Positions 25,530 to 37,424 of a stretch of 64,000 bases of DNA are shown here, piece by piece. Source of the DNA: Diadema setosum. Lineage: Eukaryota > Echinodermata > Echinoidea > Diadematoida > Diadematidae. The DNA lies in assembly GCA_033980235.1 (NCBI GenBank), contig CM067062.1, positions 17,948,301-18,012,300 on the forward strand. Direction: 5' to 3'. Under the pieces are notes generated by a model. The model was not told the DNA's origin and ran no database searches. It was given only the letters and a program-made list of their open reading frames with translations. The stretch's first letter is position 1; each line of letters starts with the position of its first letter. A program made the position numbers and the translations under genes.

Positions 25530-25930
25530 AATTCAGGCCAATGATATTAATTGAATGAGTTCCATTACTATCCTGACCAATATGTATCACATGACCACTT
25601 TCCCCTCTTTTTATTGGCTTGCTTGCCTTGGCACGCATCTGATGATGAGCAACAGAGGGAGAAGGCAGAGCAGAGATGGCTACCATGTCACCGACCGGCA
25701 GCCAGTATTGACCCTTCAACACCCCTACAATGGCCCACCCCCGATCAATCGCGATCAATATCGGCTCTTCAAATTGGCTAAGCAGCCACCAAATTGATCT
25801 TTATGGGAGGACACAATAAACCATGTCGTTCCCACATGTATGCTAAATGACATCTGTTTAGGAAGGGGCAGGTTCGGGTGACGGCCCACTTGTTTACGGA
25901 TGCTGGCACTCGCCATTATCTAAAAGGCAT
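25530..25930. promoter_or_regulatory. Candidate cis-regulatory patch
   Basis: Non-repetitive, GC-richer DNA with many homeodomain-like cores: GATATTAATTGAATGAG near 25545, TTTTTATTGGC near 25608, CGATCAATCGCGATCAATAT near 25741, and CAAATTGATCTTTATGGGAG with ACAATAAACC at 25790-25825. Frames of about 80 aa on both strands look like chance. The call rests on motif clustering alone. Confidence 0.22.
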
Positions 25931-26154
25931 TGGATCACTTCTCTTCACACCTTCCCCAGTGTAGTCAAACATAATTCAGTGAGAGATGACATTTGACATC
26001 AGTATCAGCCAAATATGTTAATTTGGAGGTTAGGCCAATTCTCAGCTCATATATTTGTACTGTATCAAAGTACTGCTCAAATTGTTTCCATTTTCTCTGG
26101 GATTAAAAGCTACTTACCAAAGAACATATCTGTTTGGAAAGATGGTGATCATAC

Positions 26155-26511
26155 TTAAAGGCATAATTTACCATTTGCAGATGAAAGCATTAGTGCTACA
26201 AAATAGTTCTAAAATGTGAGTTAGGGATAGAAACAACCACTGTCAAAATTTGAATCCTTATAATCGATGTTAAGTGTTGTTAAATACACAAAATGTGAAC
26301 AATAGTTATAATAAAAAAATTTCCAGACTAAACCGTGTACAGTTACGGTTTATTGAGAAAAACCCTGATATCTCCTTATATTTTAGGTTTTATTGCAAAT
26401 ATTTCATATGGTAGGATGTTTTATGATACAACAGACCTACACATATGCATCAAATATGATATCTTAAAAATTTTTGAAATCACTGCTCCCAAAGGTAAAC
26501 TGGACCTTTAA
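26155..26511 (+). mobile_element. ~357-bp repeat, copy 2 (direct)
   Basis: Same family as 20302-20660 but opposite orientation, about 5.5 kb away. It begins TTAAAGGCATAATTTACCAT and ends GGTAAACTGGACCTTTAA. The copies differ by scattered substitutions and small indels (for example a missing stretch near the left end), so they are not recent duplicates of each other. No coding capacity. Confidence 0.85.
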
Positions 26512-29500
26512 CAAGAGGATAGTAGCTTTTACCCCAATTGCACACAATGCAGATTTCCCTCAAGGAAAAGGTATTCATAGTTATGTTACTGCTACAGAAA
26601 TTTCTCTGCAAATCTCTTAATGACTTAATCTCTTACTGACTTTTACCCAAACCAACTGATATTGGATATGCAGTAAAATTCAGAGTGGCCAATTCAATGA
26701 GGAAGAAATAACATTTGCAGTAAAATTACCACTGGGTTTGATGAGTTGAAACAATCCCAAATGAAATAAATACAAAGTGTAAGACATCTCTGCCTTGAAA
26801 CATGAGTCAAGCAGTTTTAGATCAGTTTGTTTGTGTGGACGTTTTTCCCGTAAAGTCGACATACACTCAGTGTACGATCTTTCCTCGTTCCCCCGATAGC
26901 ATGGCGGCGAGACTAGATTGAGAGGGTAATTAGTTCTTCATCGTATTCCCACAGCCAGCTCCAACACCTGCCCCTGACCAGTATCCATTTTCCCCGCCAA
27001 GTCTCAAAGCATCCACTATCAATCAGATAAAAAACAGGGAGAGGATTCCTCTGCCTCCACACCATCCTCCAGATGATGCGCCATGCCAACATCCCTCTCC
27101 GTACCGCATCACTCCAAAAACAGACAGATAGAGAGAAAAAGGCGGGGATCAAAAAAACAAAAAAAGCCTTTCGATTTGCAACAACCTTTTCCCTGATCAC
27201 GACATCCTTCTTGCAAACAGGATTTGCGAAGTCATTACCTGCTTGTCTGCATCAAGTTGTTTACAAATTTCTGTTCACATGCCTTGTGAATGCCAAGTGA
27301 CCGACATTAAGCACACTCGATACATTATGGAGGGGCAATCACAGGTACTTATATCTTTTCTGACAAAACTGTCCTTGCAAATCGGATCTCACCATGATGA
27401 GAGAATATTCATTACCATAGTCTGGTATACACACTTGATACTGGCAAACTGATTTAAAAAAAAAAAAAAAAAAAAAGCAAAAAAGAACAATCCTGCTGTA
27501 TAGTCTTCGGAGTTGATACATCCCTGTGACTTAAAGACAACAAATTAAAATTGTGGTGGTGAAATTCAGAAATTGTCAAACTTTGCTGACTTGATTTATA
27601 CAGTGATACTCAAAAGGAGAGAAAAATATTCCACCAAACAAAAATGTATGTGATAATTATGTTGTCACAATTGAGAGAACTGTGAACAGATAACAAATTA
27701 TTCACTGGATAATTTGTTCCAATTTTACTTCCATAGGAAATATTCTGTATGGTAAATCTGATCACACACAGGTATTTTTTTTACACTACTTATTTTTTTT
27801 AAACAGTATTTTTCACATAGCTCTATATCTATACAAGACGAGAGATTGTGGCATGAGTATCATGTAGCACCACCCAGCCTAGGTTGATTCTTTGTTGTTG
27901 TTTTTCCAAACTGAAAACACTGTTTAACAATGCCTATACCTTTAGAATATGCACTACTTGACTACTGCCCATGATACAGAAAGAAACAATTTCAACTCCA
28001 AGTTGGAAAACATGTCCAGAGGAATAGTCAAATCCGATGTACATAATTTCTTCTTTTTTTCGGGGACATTTATCGTCATTGTTATAGGGTCAAACATGGC
28101 AGCTATGATAAATGACTGCAATCAAAAAGTGATGGACGAAGCGTTACCACATGGAACTAATTGCTTTACCATCTTGTACACGGGTGTCTTATCGACATCG
28201 ACTACTGGTTGCTGGCCTTCTAAAGGCACAAGCAGAGTGCACTGCATGTATGTAGGTCGTGCCCCGCAATTCCGTTTGCGGCCAATGGACGAAACAAAGC
28301 AGCGTTTTCTGGAGCAAACTGAATTCCGCTCTCAAAATGCCACCCGTATGATGTTGCAGAAGGCATCGAGCAAGGACGCAGTTTGTTCAATCAACTGCTA
28401 AGTGCAGGAAAGTCATTTGGACTACTGACCTAGAAAATCAGAGCAGCTCTTCGCAATCAATGCACGATGCATGTCGTCAAGTTACCACTGTCTATTGTCC
28501 CAGTAGAGGTGTATACAGAGAACTAAAGAATCATGCTGATATTATCTCTAACGATGCTGACCAATGTCATATCATGATCACAAGTCTTCCATTTTCTAAA
28601 ATGGCAAAATGCTGTCATTACCATGAGCACCTCGTCTGTGTACAATAACATGAAATGATGAAGTAGACCCTAAATCAAATGATTGGATGAGAGCAAGCAT
28701 GTAATCTGACAGTTATTTTACCCAACACATTATTTTGCTTATGGCCAGTCACAAGTAAGGCATAATGACCAGTCATTAGCTCTTTCACACGGTGATGGCG
28801 ACTGGGTGATATTTGATTGTTTTATTTACTTGGGTAAATGGCTGGAATATGAAATGCCTACACTTGAAATTCTTTGGACAATAAGGATCTGCTTCATCAT
28901 TTTATAAAACAAATAATACACATCTTTTTATTCAGGTGTGAGAATAATCACCCACACTCATTATCTTCAAAACAGTCCAAACATACTCGCTTATCACCTG
29001 TCGGGCATTTTAGACTGTTCCAAAGGTACCTTGTGTGGGTAAATTCTTACTATTATGCCCTTACTAATGTCCTCACAGCATTTGGGGGTAATACAACGTA
29101 GTTCTGTCAGGGTTAAATGTAAACCCCTGTGGCAGTCTTGTTCTCAGGGTATGAAAACACTGCCCATCCTTGTCAACACTGAATGCCAAAAATGCAGACA
29201 GAAAAGTGCATCTCAGAGCAAAGGATCAGGAAGGATCCAGTCATTTTCTTCAAATATCTTTTGATTAACACTATTGCCGTTAAACTGACCACAGATGTCC
29301 TCCAACTTGTTGTTTGCTTCCCTTACTAATTACAGAGCTGGACTTACTGAGTTCATTCAAGGATATATATCAAGTATCTAATTCAAATTGACATTACTTC
29401 CTTTGGGGTTGTGTACATGTTTGTCCAGTGCGTGTAGTGAATGACAAATTCTAAACATTTTGTACAAAGTAGTCAATGTGTTGACAACACATCTATCTGC

Positions 29501-29648
29501 ATGTTTTATTCAATACCTATACTTAAAGATGCTTAGAATTCTTTGTATTCAATGGAGTCTCATCACCATGTTGCAATGTACAGGGCTACAAACGTTCATT
29601 CAAAAAGATCCAGGAGATTCCACAGCATAATCAAGGAGATACTTATAT
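26512..29648. other. 3.1-kb stretch, no certain gene
   Basis: No gene recognised other than the uncertain open frame at 27949-28401. A 21-base A run lies at 27456-27476. The GC-richer patch 26870-27130 is non-repetitive. Confidence 0.5.
27949..28401 (+). CDS. 150-codon open frame, unrecognised
   Basis: One of the longest frames here not explained by a simple repeat. The second half (from about 28090) is GC-richer than its surroundings and reads as mixed polar sequence with words such as DEALPHGTNCF, GRAPQFRLRP and KQRFLEQTEFRSQNAT. The first 50 codons look like random AT-rich sequence. A further 62-codon frame follows at 28460-28648 after a stop. The minus strand has also coding-like stretches over the same DNA, broken by stops, so strand is uncertain. 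No motif, splice signal or partner exon supports a function. It may be a decayed gene or chance. Confidence 0.2.
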   Translation: MHYLTTAHDTERNNFNSKLENMSRGIVKSDVHNFFFFSGTFIVIVIGSNMAAMINDCNQKVMDEALPHGTNCFTILYTGVLSTSTTGCWPSKGTSRVHCMYVGRAPQFRLRPMDETKQRFLEQTEFRSQNATRMMLQKASSKDAVCSINC

Positions 29649-30249
29649 GACCCCGTTTGCAGTGCGGGGCCGGGCTCGGCCGCGGCTCGGCCGCGGCCGA
29701 GCCCGGCCTCAATTGCGCGGCCGAGCCTCGCAATTTTGTCCGTTTACACTGCTGGGCTCGGCCGCGCTTTTGATTCAAACCTTTCAATATTTTGTCGTAG
29801 TGGCGCTCTGCTTGTAAACAAATGCAATTTGGTATAGTCTGGTTTTCAGACCCTTTGCCAAATGAATACCGTGGCGACGAAGTCGCCGTTCGGGCAAAGG
29901 CCTTTGCCGAAGGAAAGAATCCTTTGCAGGACAAAACCACCTTAAACTATACTGGTTTTCGACGTTGAGGGGGTTAATATCCTGAATAGCGAAAGATACA
30001 GGCAGAGGGTTTGGAAGCCAGACTAAAATTGGCCGCGCAATTGGCCGCGCATTTGGCCCAGTTTGCGTTTACACTGAGAAAAGGCCGGGCTCGGCCGCGG
30101 CTCGGCCGCGGCCGAGACCACCTCCAGAGCGAGGCCAAATGCGAGGCCAATTTTGGCCTCGCATTTGGCCTTTTGCGCGTTTACACTGAAGCGAGGCTGG
30201 ACTCGGCCGCGGCCGAGCCGCGGCCGAGCCTTGCACTGTAAACGGGGTC
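29649..30249. mobile_element. 601-bp GC-rich TIR element, outer
   Basis: Left end GACCCCGTTTGCAGTGC and right end GCACTGTAAACGGGGTC open long (about 70 bp) inverted repeats. These are made of CTCGGCCGCGG and its complement, with CpG content far above the surroundings. The word GTTTACACTG recurs inside (near 29741, 30066 and 30180), each time followed by another GGCTCGGCC-type block, so the end module is repeated. It is interrupted by the element at 29835-30025. No coding capacity. The target duplication is not clear (TATAT left, TAAGT right). Confidence 0.85.
29835..30025. mobile_element. 191-bp MITE nested in the GC-rich element
   Basis: Ends TAGTCTGGTTTTCAGACCCT and AGGGTTTGGAAGCCAGACTA are imperfect inverted repeats. 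TA at the edges suggests a TA target. The interior holds short hairpins (GGCGACGAAGTCGCC near 29872, GGCAAAGGCCTTTGCC near 29894). Its different composition shows it is younger than the host element. Confidence 0.65.
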
Positions 30250-30264
30250 TAAGTTACACTTATC

Positions 30265-31499
30265 TCAACGGGGATAAAAAATTAATTCCCTAGTGTAGTC
30301 AGGAGGGCCTTTATTTTCTCTTGTCAATGCATGAAGAGATTGTACTTCAGTTTTTAGGAAGCCTCCTGCAGAATAATGAAGACTAAGCAGCTCTGAATGT
30401 GTAAATGCTGGAAGGAATTTAGTTAAACTTTGGTATCTTTTGTTCTTCAATGCTGTACAGCAATTAAGACCACACAGAAATATCATACAACATCCAGGGA
30501 CAAAATATTGCGGTGAGCATGGTTCACTCTTGGAGTCATAGTGGTTGCACATGTAATTTGTACCAAATGGTGCATAAAAAGCTCTCTTGATTAACTTGTG
30601 GTTTCGCTTCATTGTTGTTCTTTCGTTTCTTGCAAAAGAGAATGTTCTATATCCATTCTTGATAAATCATCTAATGTGCCTCCCATGGAGATGCAAGGAC
30701 AAGATAGTCACCAGTGTGAAAATGTTTGTCTGTCTACAAGAGAATTTGTTGTTAGCTCATCAGCCGTGACACATTTCGTGTCAATAGTGCCATTCTCATT
30801 GCACTCAAAACAACACATAATTGTGAAATTTTTACAGTGTGAAAAGACAGCATTGCGTCCTTTAGCAAGATTCAGGTTGTGATCCAAATCACAAAAATTT
30901 GTGATTTTTTTGCTAAATTACATGAAGGTGTACAGTGTGAATGATGCTTGCAACAAATTTCAAACTTATCCCAGAATGCCTTATTGCTACTTTTACCAGC
31001 TGTGGCACCCCATGGCATTTTGAAATGGCACTGTGGCATAGAAAGCATACCATAATTCATGTGTATGTGCAGGTCAGCTCTTTGCAAATAACTGCGACCC
31101 AAGTTTCAAAACTTTTTTAAAGTGAAAACGATAAATAAAAAAGACTCAACACCTGATCGCAACCCAAATTTTGAAATTTTTACAATGATAACTAACCCAA
31201 AGTAGCTGTAACTGTACATGTAGGTCATATTTTGTCTTAGTTTGCTTCTTTTTTTTTCACATATCCCTTGGGCAGACAAGAGCGACAAATGCTCACTTTC
31301 AATCGCTTATAGGGGGCTGACCGTACAGAGTAAGATGAGATGCATGCCTCCATCTTCTGAAATTGTTGTAACGAACCATTACAATTAAAGACATGCTCTT
31401 CATTTGGCGAAGAGAAGGGGGGAATATCAATTTCAAAGAACCTCTTTGGAGTTTCTGAAGAAGCCAGTTTGTAGTTAGCTCATGTGCAAATTGGTACAA
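30265..31499 (-). pseudogene. Decayed minus-strand coding-like region, unrecognised
   Basis: Three minus-strand frames follow one another (66 codons at 31299-31499, 76 at 30872-31102, 115 at 30265-30612). Further coding-like text in another frame between about 30613 and 30800 (ECNENGTIDTKCVTADEL) is ended by a stop. Cys/His-containing words occur (FEICCKHHSHCTPSCNLA). This could be an old transposase or cellular-gene remnant broken by frameshifts, but I recognise no family. Words such as TTTTTACAGTGTG recurring near 30826 and 31177 also suggest embedded repeats. Treat as weak. Confidence 0.15.
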
Positions 31500-32150
31500 C
31501 TGACCTTTAATTTTCTTAATTGGTAAGGCATTTCACTCAGTTTCAAAGTAAAATAATGCACAAGATTGCCCAAAGAACTAATTTATGGAATTTGTGTCGA
31601 AACAAAGAATGAGCTTGTGTAGACCAAGTGACTAGAATGGTCCTTCAATGAACATTTGGAACAGCATCCCTTTCATTGTTTTTGCATCTAATGTATCAAC
31701 AAACTTTTTCTATTAATATGGCCAAATGCTACATAGGCTTAGTGGACACTTTAGGTCAGGTGGATGTGCTGACAAGCACCAGTTATGAGGACCACATGCA
31801 TTTATCACAGATGTTATCTCAATGAATTAAAAACCAACATGCCTGCTGGTACAAATGACCTTTTGTGCTCATGCACAAAGTGGAACTGCAAAGTGGCTCA
31901 CACCTACACGTATGTGGAAATTTAGCCTTTTTTCTTCAATGTACACAGAAAACAGGTGGGATCCCCTTCCCATTGAGAAAGACTATTGAGGCATTGGCTG
32001 CACACTGCTGCACATGTGTTCAAAAGTGAGACTCATGTACACTACATTTCAAAGTACATTCAGAGGCAATTCTCAAGCTCTGGTGAGCCAACTGTTCAAA
32101 ACATCATAGAACCCAAAGCTCACTGATAGTTTTCAATGCATGGTTTCCAT

Positions 32151-32174
32151 GGGGGGGGGGGGGGGGGGGGGGGG
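32151..32174 (+). repeat. 24-base G run
   Basis: The longest uninterrupted G homopolymer in the window. Confidence 0.97.
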
Positions 32175-32716
32175 TCTTTTCATGCAAACCTATACAAAAC
32201 ATCCACTTCATCCATTGTATGCATACGTTCCCTGGAGACAGTTATGAAATCAATGATTTGAATTATGTGAGAATCATCTCTCAGCATGAAACAACCGGCT
32301 TTTTCCATGAGTTGAAGAAATGTAAAAAAAAGAAGAAAGAAATACCATTGTAATCATATCTAGAGCCTTAAAAGAAACTTGATGAATACGATCCATCTAT
32401 ATCACGGTCCAAATTAGATTGTTCTGGTACCTCAAGGGTGGAAATTGCAGCGAGATGAGTTAATGTGGAAACAAATTACTTTAATTACAAGGGAGGGAGG
32501 AACTGTGATACACCTTTACTAAAATATGCATCGTTGCTGTAATTGAGCAGTGATCACTCAAGTGCCATCGTAATTCACTCACACCACAGATGTCTGAGAT
32601 TTTTAAGTAACCGCAAATTTGTATATTACAAAATGTATATATTCCACTCACTGTGACATAACACTCCAAATGCTTTGCGGTGAACATTTCGTCCAGTGCC
32701 AATGTTTCTTAGGGAT

Positions 32717-32734
32717 GGGGGGGGGGGGGGGGGG
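32717..32734 (+). repeat. 18-base G run
   Basis: Uninterrupted G homopolymer followed by AGAGAGA. Confidence 0.97.
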
Positions 32735-33782
32735 AGAGAGAACACGGCCACCAAGAGCAGCTGTGCAGTATCCGCTCTACATTCAGACTGTCAGCATTGT
32801 GTATGATTCAGTCTACCCTCCAATCAATCAGCGGAACCTTTTTGACGGCTTGAATCTTTATGACACTTTGAAAAGCAAATGCAAACCTGTAACTGCTGAA
32901 CAGACATATTTAAGAATGAATACAGAGTCAGCCCAGCACTGAAAAAAGAAAGAAGAAACAAAACAAAAACAAAACGGAGAGATGCAACACCTTTAAAACA
33001 TGCAGTAGTGGGGAACCATCAATATAGACTCATCACTCATGAGCAAGAAGCACTTGGCTCAACCACTCGATCGCTGCCACTTCAGGTCTAGTCTACCTGT
33101 TCAGACCACTTTGCTGGCAGAGGCCTCATCAAAGCAAAACCTCGCACTTACACTGGATTGCACACGTATGCATACAACCCCACGCATAATCTCTGTCAGC
33201 TGGTAAAATCCACGGCTCAAAGATACTCTGATAAAGTCTTTATTCTGCTGTGAGAAATGTGAGGATGGACCGCCAATGTCTACTTGTGCTCGTATCAAGT
33301 TTCAGCGCCTCCACCCCTCCCCCTTTCTCTGTTTGTACTTCCTCATGAAGAGCCTATACAGTATTCAAAAACCTGGTCCGCAGTGCACATGCCAAATGTT
33401 CCGTAAGAATCATAATGTACAATGTTAGAGGTCATTAAACACCTAAAAACCCATTGCCTAACATAAAACGTTGAACATTAAAGGAAGCTAAACATCTTAC
33501 AGCATACAGGGGAAAAGAATACTATTGCATGAATACAGTGTGGTGTGGGCAAGAATAGAACAGTGCTCTAATTTGGGCGAGATGTGAATAATGTTTTCTT
33601 TAATATAACCACTTCAGCATTCATAAGTCCTCTAACAAATCATTTAATGGGTAACTTGAAACGGATGTTTTGGTTTCATAACTGTCGTGTTGGTTGCATG
33701 CGAATATATTTCTCATTCACTTTGTACATGTATGGAAATGCCACCCATTGAACAAGATTGTTGAAAGACATTTTCAAGACTA

Positions 33783-33812
33783 TGTGTGCATGTGTGTGTA
33801 TGTGTGTGTGTG
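33783..33812. repeat. (TG)n microsatellite
   Basis: Interrupted TG/TA repeat. Confidence 0.9.
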
Positions 33813-34499
33813 CACGTCACCACTTGAACAAAATCCTTGAAAGATATTTTTTTGTGAGTGTGTATACGTTTTGCTCCAAACACAGGCAATGTTGTCGCAT
33901 CACACATCATCCAGGCAAGAACAAGATGATTCCTTCACACAAACAATGTATGTGAGATGATTGAAGCACTAATGTAGTGTCTCTATGTTTAAGATGATGT
34001 AAACTTATCTGCAGGTCACATCATAAAATAGTCACATCGACAGAGCTACTTAAAGGGACATCATGCTAGCTAGCTCGATTTGCCAACAGTTACTCATCCT
34101 CCCTACTCTGCACTCACATATCTCACATTTTGCTCCAATTCCCGCAGATCTGTCAGTTCAATCCCAGCAGGTTACACTCCGGATTTTTTTTTTTTTTAAA
34201 TTCTAGAAGTCTCCTCATTTAGAGTACATCAATTGCTCCTGAGTACTTGCTCATGTAATAGAACCCTCTTCCCTGACAGGTGGTTATCAATGATGACTGC
34301 CATTCCCTGCTACAAATGAATTATGTCACATATATGCAGGTAGAGAGTGACATATCACAGGTGAGCATAGTAATACACTCCATCCTGGCGTCGCTTTTAT
34401 CTAGTGCTTTACTCCCTTCTTTGTTTCTTTGTGTGTTTTTTAATTAAACAAAAGTTTATGTAAAAGTATAACCATTCTTTATAACACTAAGCTATTACA

Positions 34500-34590
34500 T
34501 ATTATCTTATCTTATATTATATCATATCATATATTATGGCTGCATTGTATCAAATCATATTACATTACATTACATTACATTACATTTTAT
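34500..34590. repeat. (TACAT)n and related AT-rich repeat
   Basis: Imperfect TATC, TTATA and ATCAT words lead into five tandem TACAT units at about 34558-34586. Confidence 0.9.
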
Positions 34591-34848
34591 TTTATCATAT
34601 AACATCGTCATATATTTAATGATTTATCATGATACTGTCATGTGGAAACACTGCACTGGTCACTTCTGGCTCTTGTGCGAGAATTTTTTTTTTTTATTTG
34701 TGCCAAAATACTGCTGCCCTGGTTGGTTAATTGTTTGAAGCATGTCATGTCGCAGCCAGTTCCATTGTGGGAAAACTTGTGTTGCATTCACTCCAGCTCT
34801 TGATTTCACCCAATGCTGCTGCTGAGTAGAGCCATCAGCAGTAATTAG

Positions 34849-34878
34849 CCAAGGATGTCTTGAAACAGACATCCTTGG
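34849..34878. repeat. Perfect 12-bp stem hairpin
   Basis: CCAAGGATGTCT, six-base loop TGAAAC, then AGACATCCTTGG. It sits inside a 91-codon minus-strand frame (34660-34935) that I do not recognise. Confidence 0.85.
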
Positions 34879-35466
34879 ATGCAATCCAACATGAAATGGA
34901 CGTGAATAATGCATGGTGGTGTGCAGACACTGCACTGATGGATTCGTACATGTTATGCTTGATACAGATCACATGACTGCACACGTATGCAACTTGTTCC
35001 CCAATAAGTTGCATACAGATTCAGAGAGTAGTACCTCTTTCTTTGATTCTGGCTTTGAATTATCTCATTACCTTCTTTTGTCCCTGGAAAGAGAACAGGT
35101 GAATTCAGGCTCTTTCTACCCTGTATGTATCTGTGTTTCCACCTTCCATTCTATTTATGGACTGTATGAGGCACCCACACGAAATGAAAAACGGCCTTCA
35201 TATTGTTTATAGCCTTACCAAAAGATTGATACCTCTACTGTAGATTGTGGGGGGAATTGATCAGGTTAGGATGTTGATGGCATGCACTCCACTGTTGCCA
35301 TTTTCTTTCTGTGCCAATACAAAGATGGCACTTAGTGGCTGGACTGGAGTCTAGTTGCTGAGTTTACGGTGCATTCACTCATCACATTAACTCTCTAAAC
35401 ACCATCAGTGACCTGCTGGTGTGTAGTGTCAGTGGCATCTTGACATGCCGGCCCTGAGAGGATTAG

Positions 35467-35468
<2 letters not shown>

Positions 35469-35556
<88 letters not shown>
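35469..35556. repeat. (TG)44 perfect microsatellite
   Basis: 88 bp of uninterrupted TG. Likely polymorphic in length. Confidence 0.99.
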
Positions 35557-35558
<2 letters not shown>

Positions 35559-35917
35559 CACTTCCGAATTCAGGGCACAACTCAAGCAAAACAGGGTGGG
35601 CGTGTCTGTGACAGAGACTAGCCCAGCCCCTTGTGACTATTCCCCCCTCTGTCAGTAGGTGTGGGGAGCATGCAGTATTCACTACATAATTAGTCTCACT
35701 GCTCTAAAACGTTAGCCCATGATTTGGATAAACATTAGCAGGTCAAATGGGATGGGGATCCCACATACGAAATTCTGATGGTGTGGCGTGTGCCTGAAAT
35801 GCACCACTTTTACTGGCAAGACACGCGCAGGCGATACTACATATAAGAAATATCTTTCAAAGGTACTTAAAATGAAATATCAAAATAAAATCTGGCTCAA
35901 TTTTTTGCCATTCAATA

Positions 35918-36808
35918 GGCGTGTCTTCATCAGCCCGAAGTTCAAACTAGCGGGACATTTTGCGGTCTTAGAAAATAGCCCGATACAGCGAATGTGCGTC
36001 TTCATCAGCTCGAACAGCCTGCTTCGAGAAATTAGTCCGAAAATTGACGCATGCGCACTTTGCAATATTACTCTGCCTGGCTCGCTCCTCGCGGTTCGAA
36101 AGTAGATTTCCCCGCTCAAAATCTCCTATATCACCGTATACGATTCTACAACCAGGGAGGTGAGCAGTACAGCAAATTCTCTCCAAAGGGATATTAATAA
36201 CGTTACTCTTTCTTCTGTCCAGTGAGGCATCTTATATGAAATTAACGAATTGCAATGTTTAAACAAATCCAAAATGCACACAATCTGCAAGAATCTTCAG
36301 CTAAGGTATGAATAGAGTGGACCAGAAGAAGAAGTTTACAAAAAAAAACAAACAAACAAACAAACAAACAAAAACAGCTAGCATGCACGGCACTGAGTTT
36401 TAATAGGGAGGTGAGAGAAATAACCTCCCTGGTTTTAAAGATGACAACAACAGTAGGCCTATAGTACACACAGTCATGTGATCCTTGAATACACCGTGCG
36501 TGTAATGTACTATACACAATCACTAGCTGCTTGTACATGCGCTTTCCATTGCCAGCTGGCTAACCAGAAGCGTGGAGGGATCGAGAAAATTTCGGGCTGA
36601 TGGAGACGCACCCAAGATAGCGCGCTATTTCACGAATTAGCGCTCTAGTTGACGAACTAGACCAAGATTTTGGGGGAAATTTTCCCGATCAAATAGCGCG
36701 CTATCTGCGTCTTCACTACACAGATAGCGCGCTATTTTGACATCGGACTAGTTTGGTAACCGCAAGATAGCGCGCTATCTTGAAACTTCGGGCTGATGAA
36801 GACACGCC
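35918..36808 (+). mobile_element. ~890-bp TIR element, copy 1
   Basis: Starts GGCGTGTCTTCATCAGCCCG and ends CGGGCTGATGAAGACACGCC, a perfect 20-bp inverted pair that extends further with mismatches. The end word recurs inside: TGCGTCTTCATCAGC near 35997, and GGGCTGATGGAGACGCACCC inverted near 36593. The right third carries palindromic GATAGCGCGCTATC modules. A (CAAA)n expansion at 36340-36374 is private to this copy. Flanks are AATA on the left and TTATA on the right, so the target duplication is uncertain (TA or TTA). No transposase. The same family lies inverted at 37425-38274. Confidence 0.88.
36340..36374. repeat. (CAAA)n expansion inside element copy 1
   Basis: A run of A followed by seven or so CAAA units. 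The corresponding site in copy 2 (near 37880) is short, so the expansion occurred after the copies separated. Confidence 0.9.
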
Positions 36809-37424
36809 TTATAAGTGTAAGAAATATCACTTGGGTAACTGCATAGTGAATTATATTTTACAAAAGTACTTCCACAGGTATGCAAAATGTATTGGAAACA
36901 TGAAAGTGTGAATGAATGGGCATTTCAAACCTACAAAGTACCTGCAAGATACAAAAATATCTTCTTATGTTTCTTTATACCATTCATGCATAATAGTAAT
37001 ACAGAGTCCTGACACTTTACAGAGGAGAAAACGTATAACATGAAATGGCCCCTCTTCTTGTATTCTGGAATGATTACATCACTTTAAAGGGTGGGGGGGG
37101 GGGGGGAGGGGAGACCACTATATGCACACCTGCCCTAGGTGTGTGGAGAGCGTGGTGCGTTAAACTCAATGAATCGTCAGCATTGCGGCAGCAAAGCATG
37201 TACGCATAGAAACCAGGAGGAAAAGACCTTCATCATGCATGCCAGAGTGTCCTTGTCCTTCATACAGTGAGTGAGCAAGCAGGCCACTTGGGGGGGGGGG
37301 GGGGAAATACTCTCTTTAAAACAAAATCCCCCTAAAAAAAAAGGGGGGGGGGGGCTCTCACAACTACTGTATCCTCCCCACCCCCTATCTTCACATAGCA
37401 ACAACATTGCAGGTGAAATCTATA
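36809..37424. other. Spacer between inverted element copies
   Basis: About 615 bp of unrelated DNA without a gene. It holds three G runs at 37093-37106 (14), 37290-37304 (15) and 37343-37354 (12). Confidence 0.7.

Larger units (their letters stand above)
31500..35468. other. 4-kb stretch without a recognised gene
   Basis: No gene recognised. Contains two of the longest G runs in the window, a TG-rich tract, a CATTA-type microsatellite and a perfect 12-bp hairpin, annotated separately. Confidence 0.5.

Noticed and set aside
35395..35682. Thr-His and Val-Cys repeat frames (also at 8497-8740, 39030-39276 and 45862-46160)
   Set aside because: Direct translations of CA/TG microsatellites.
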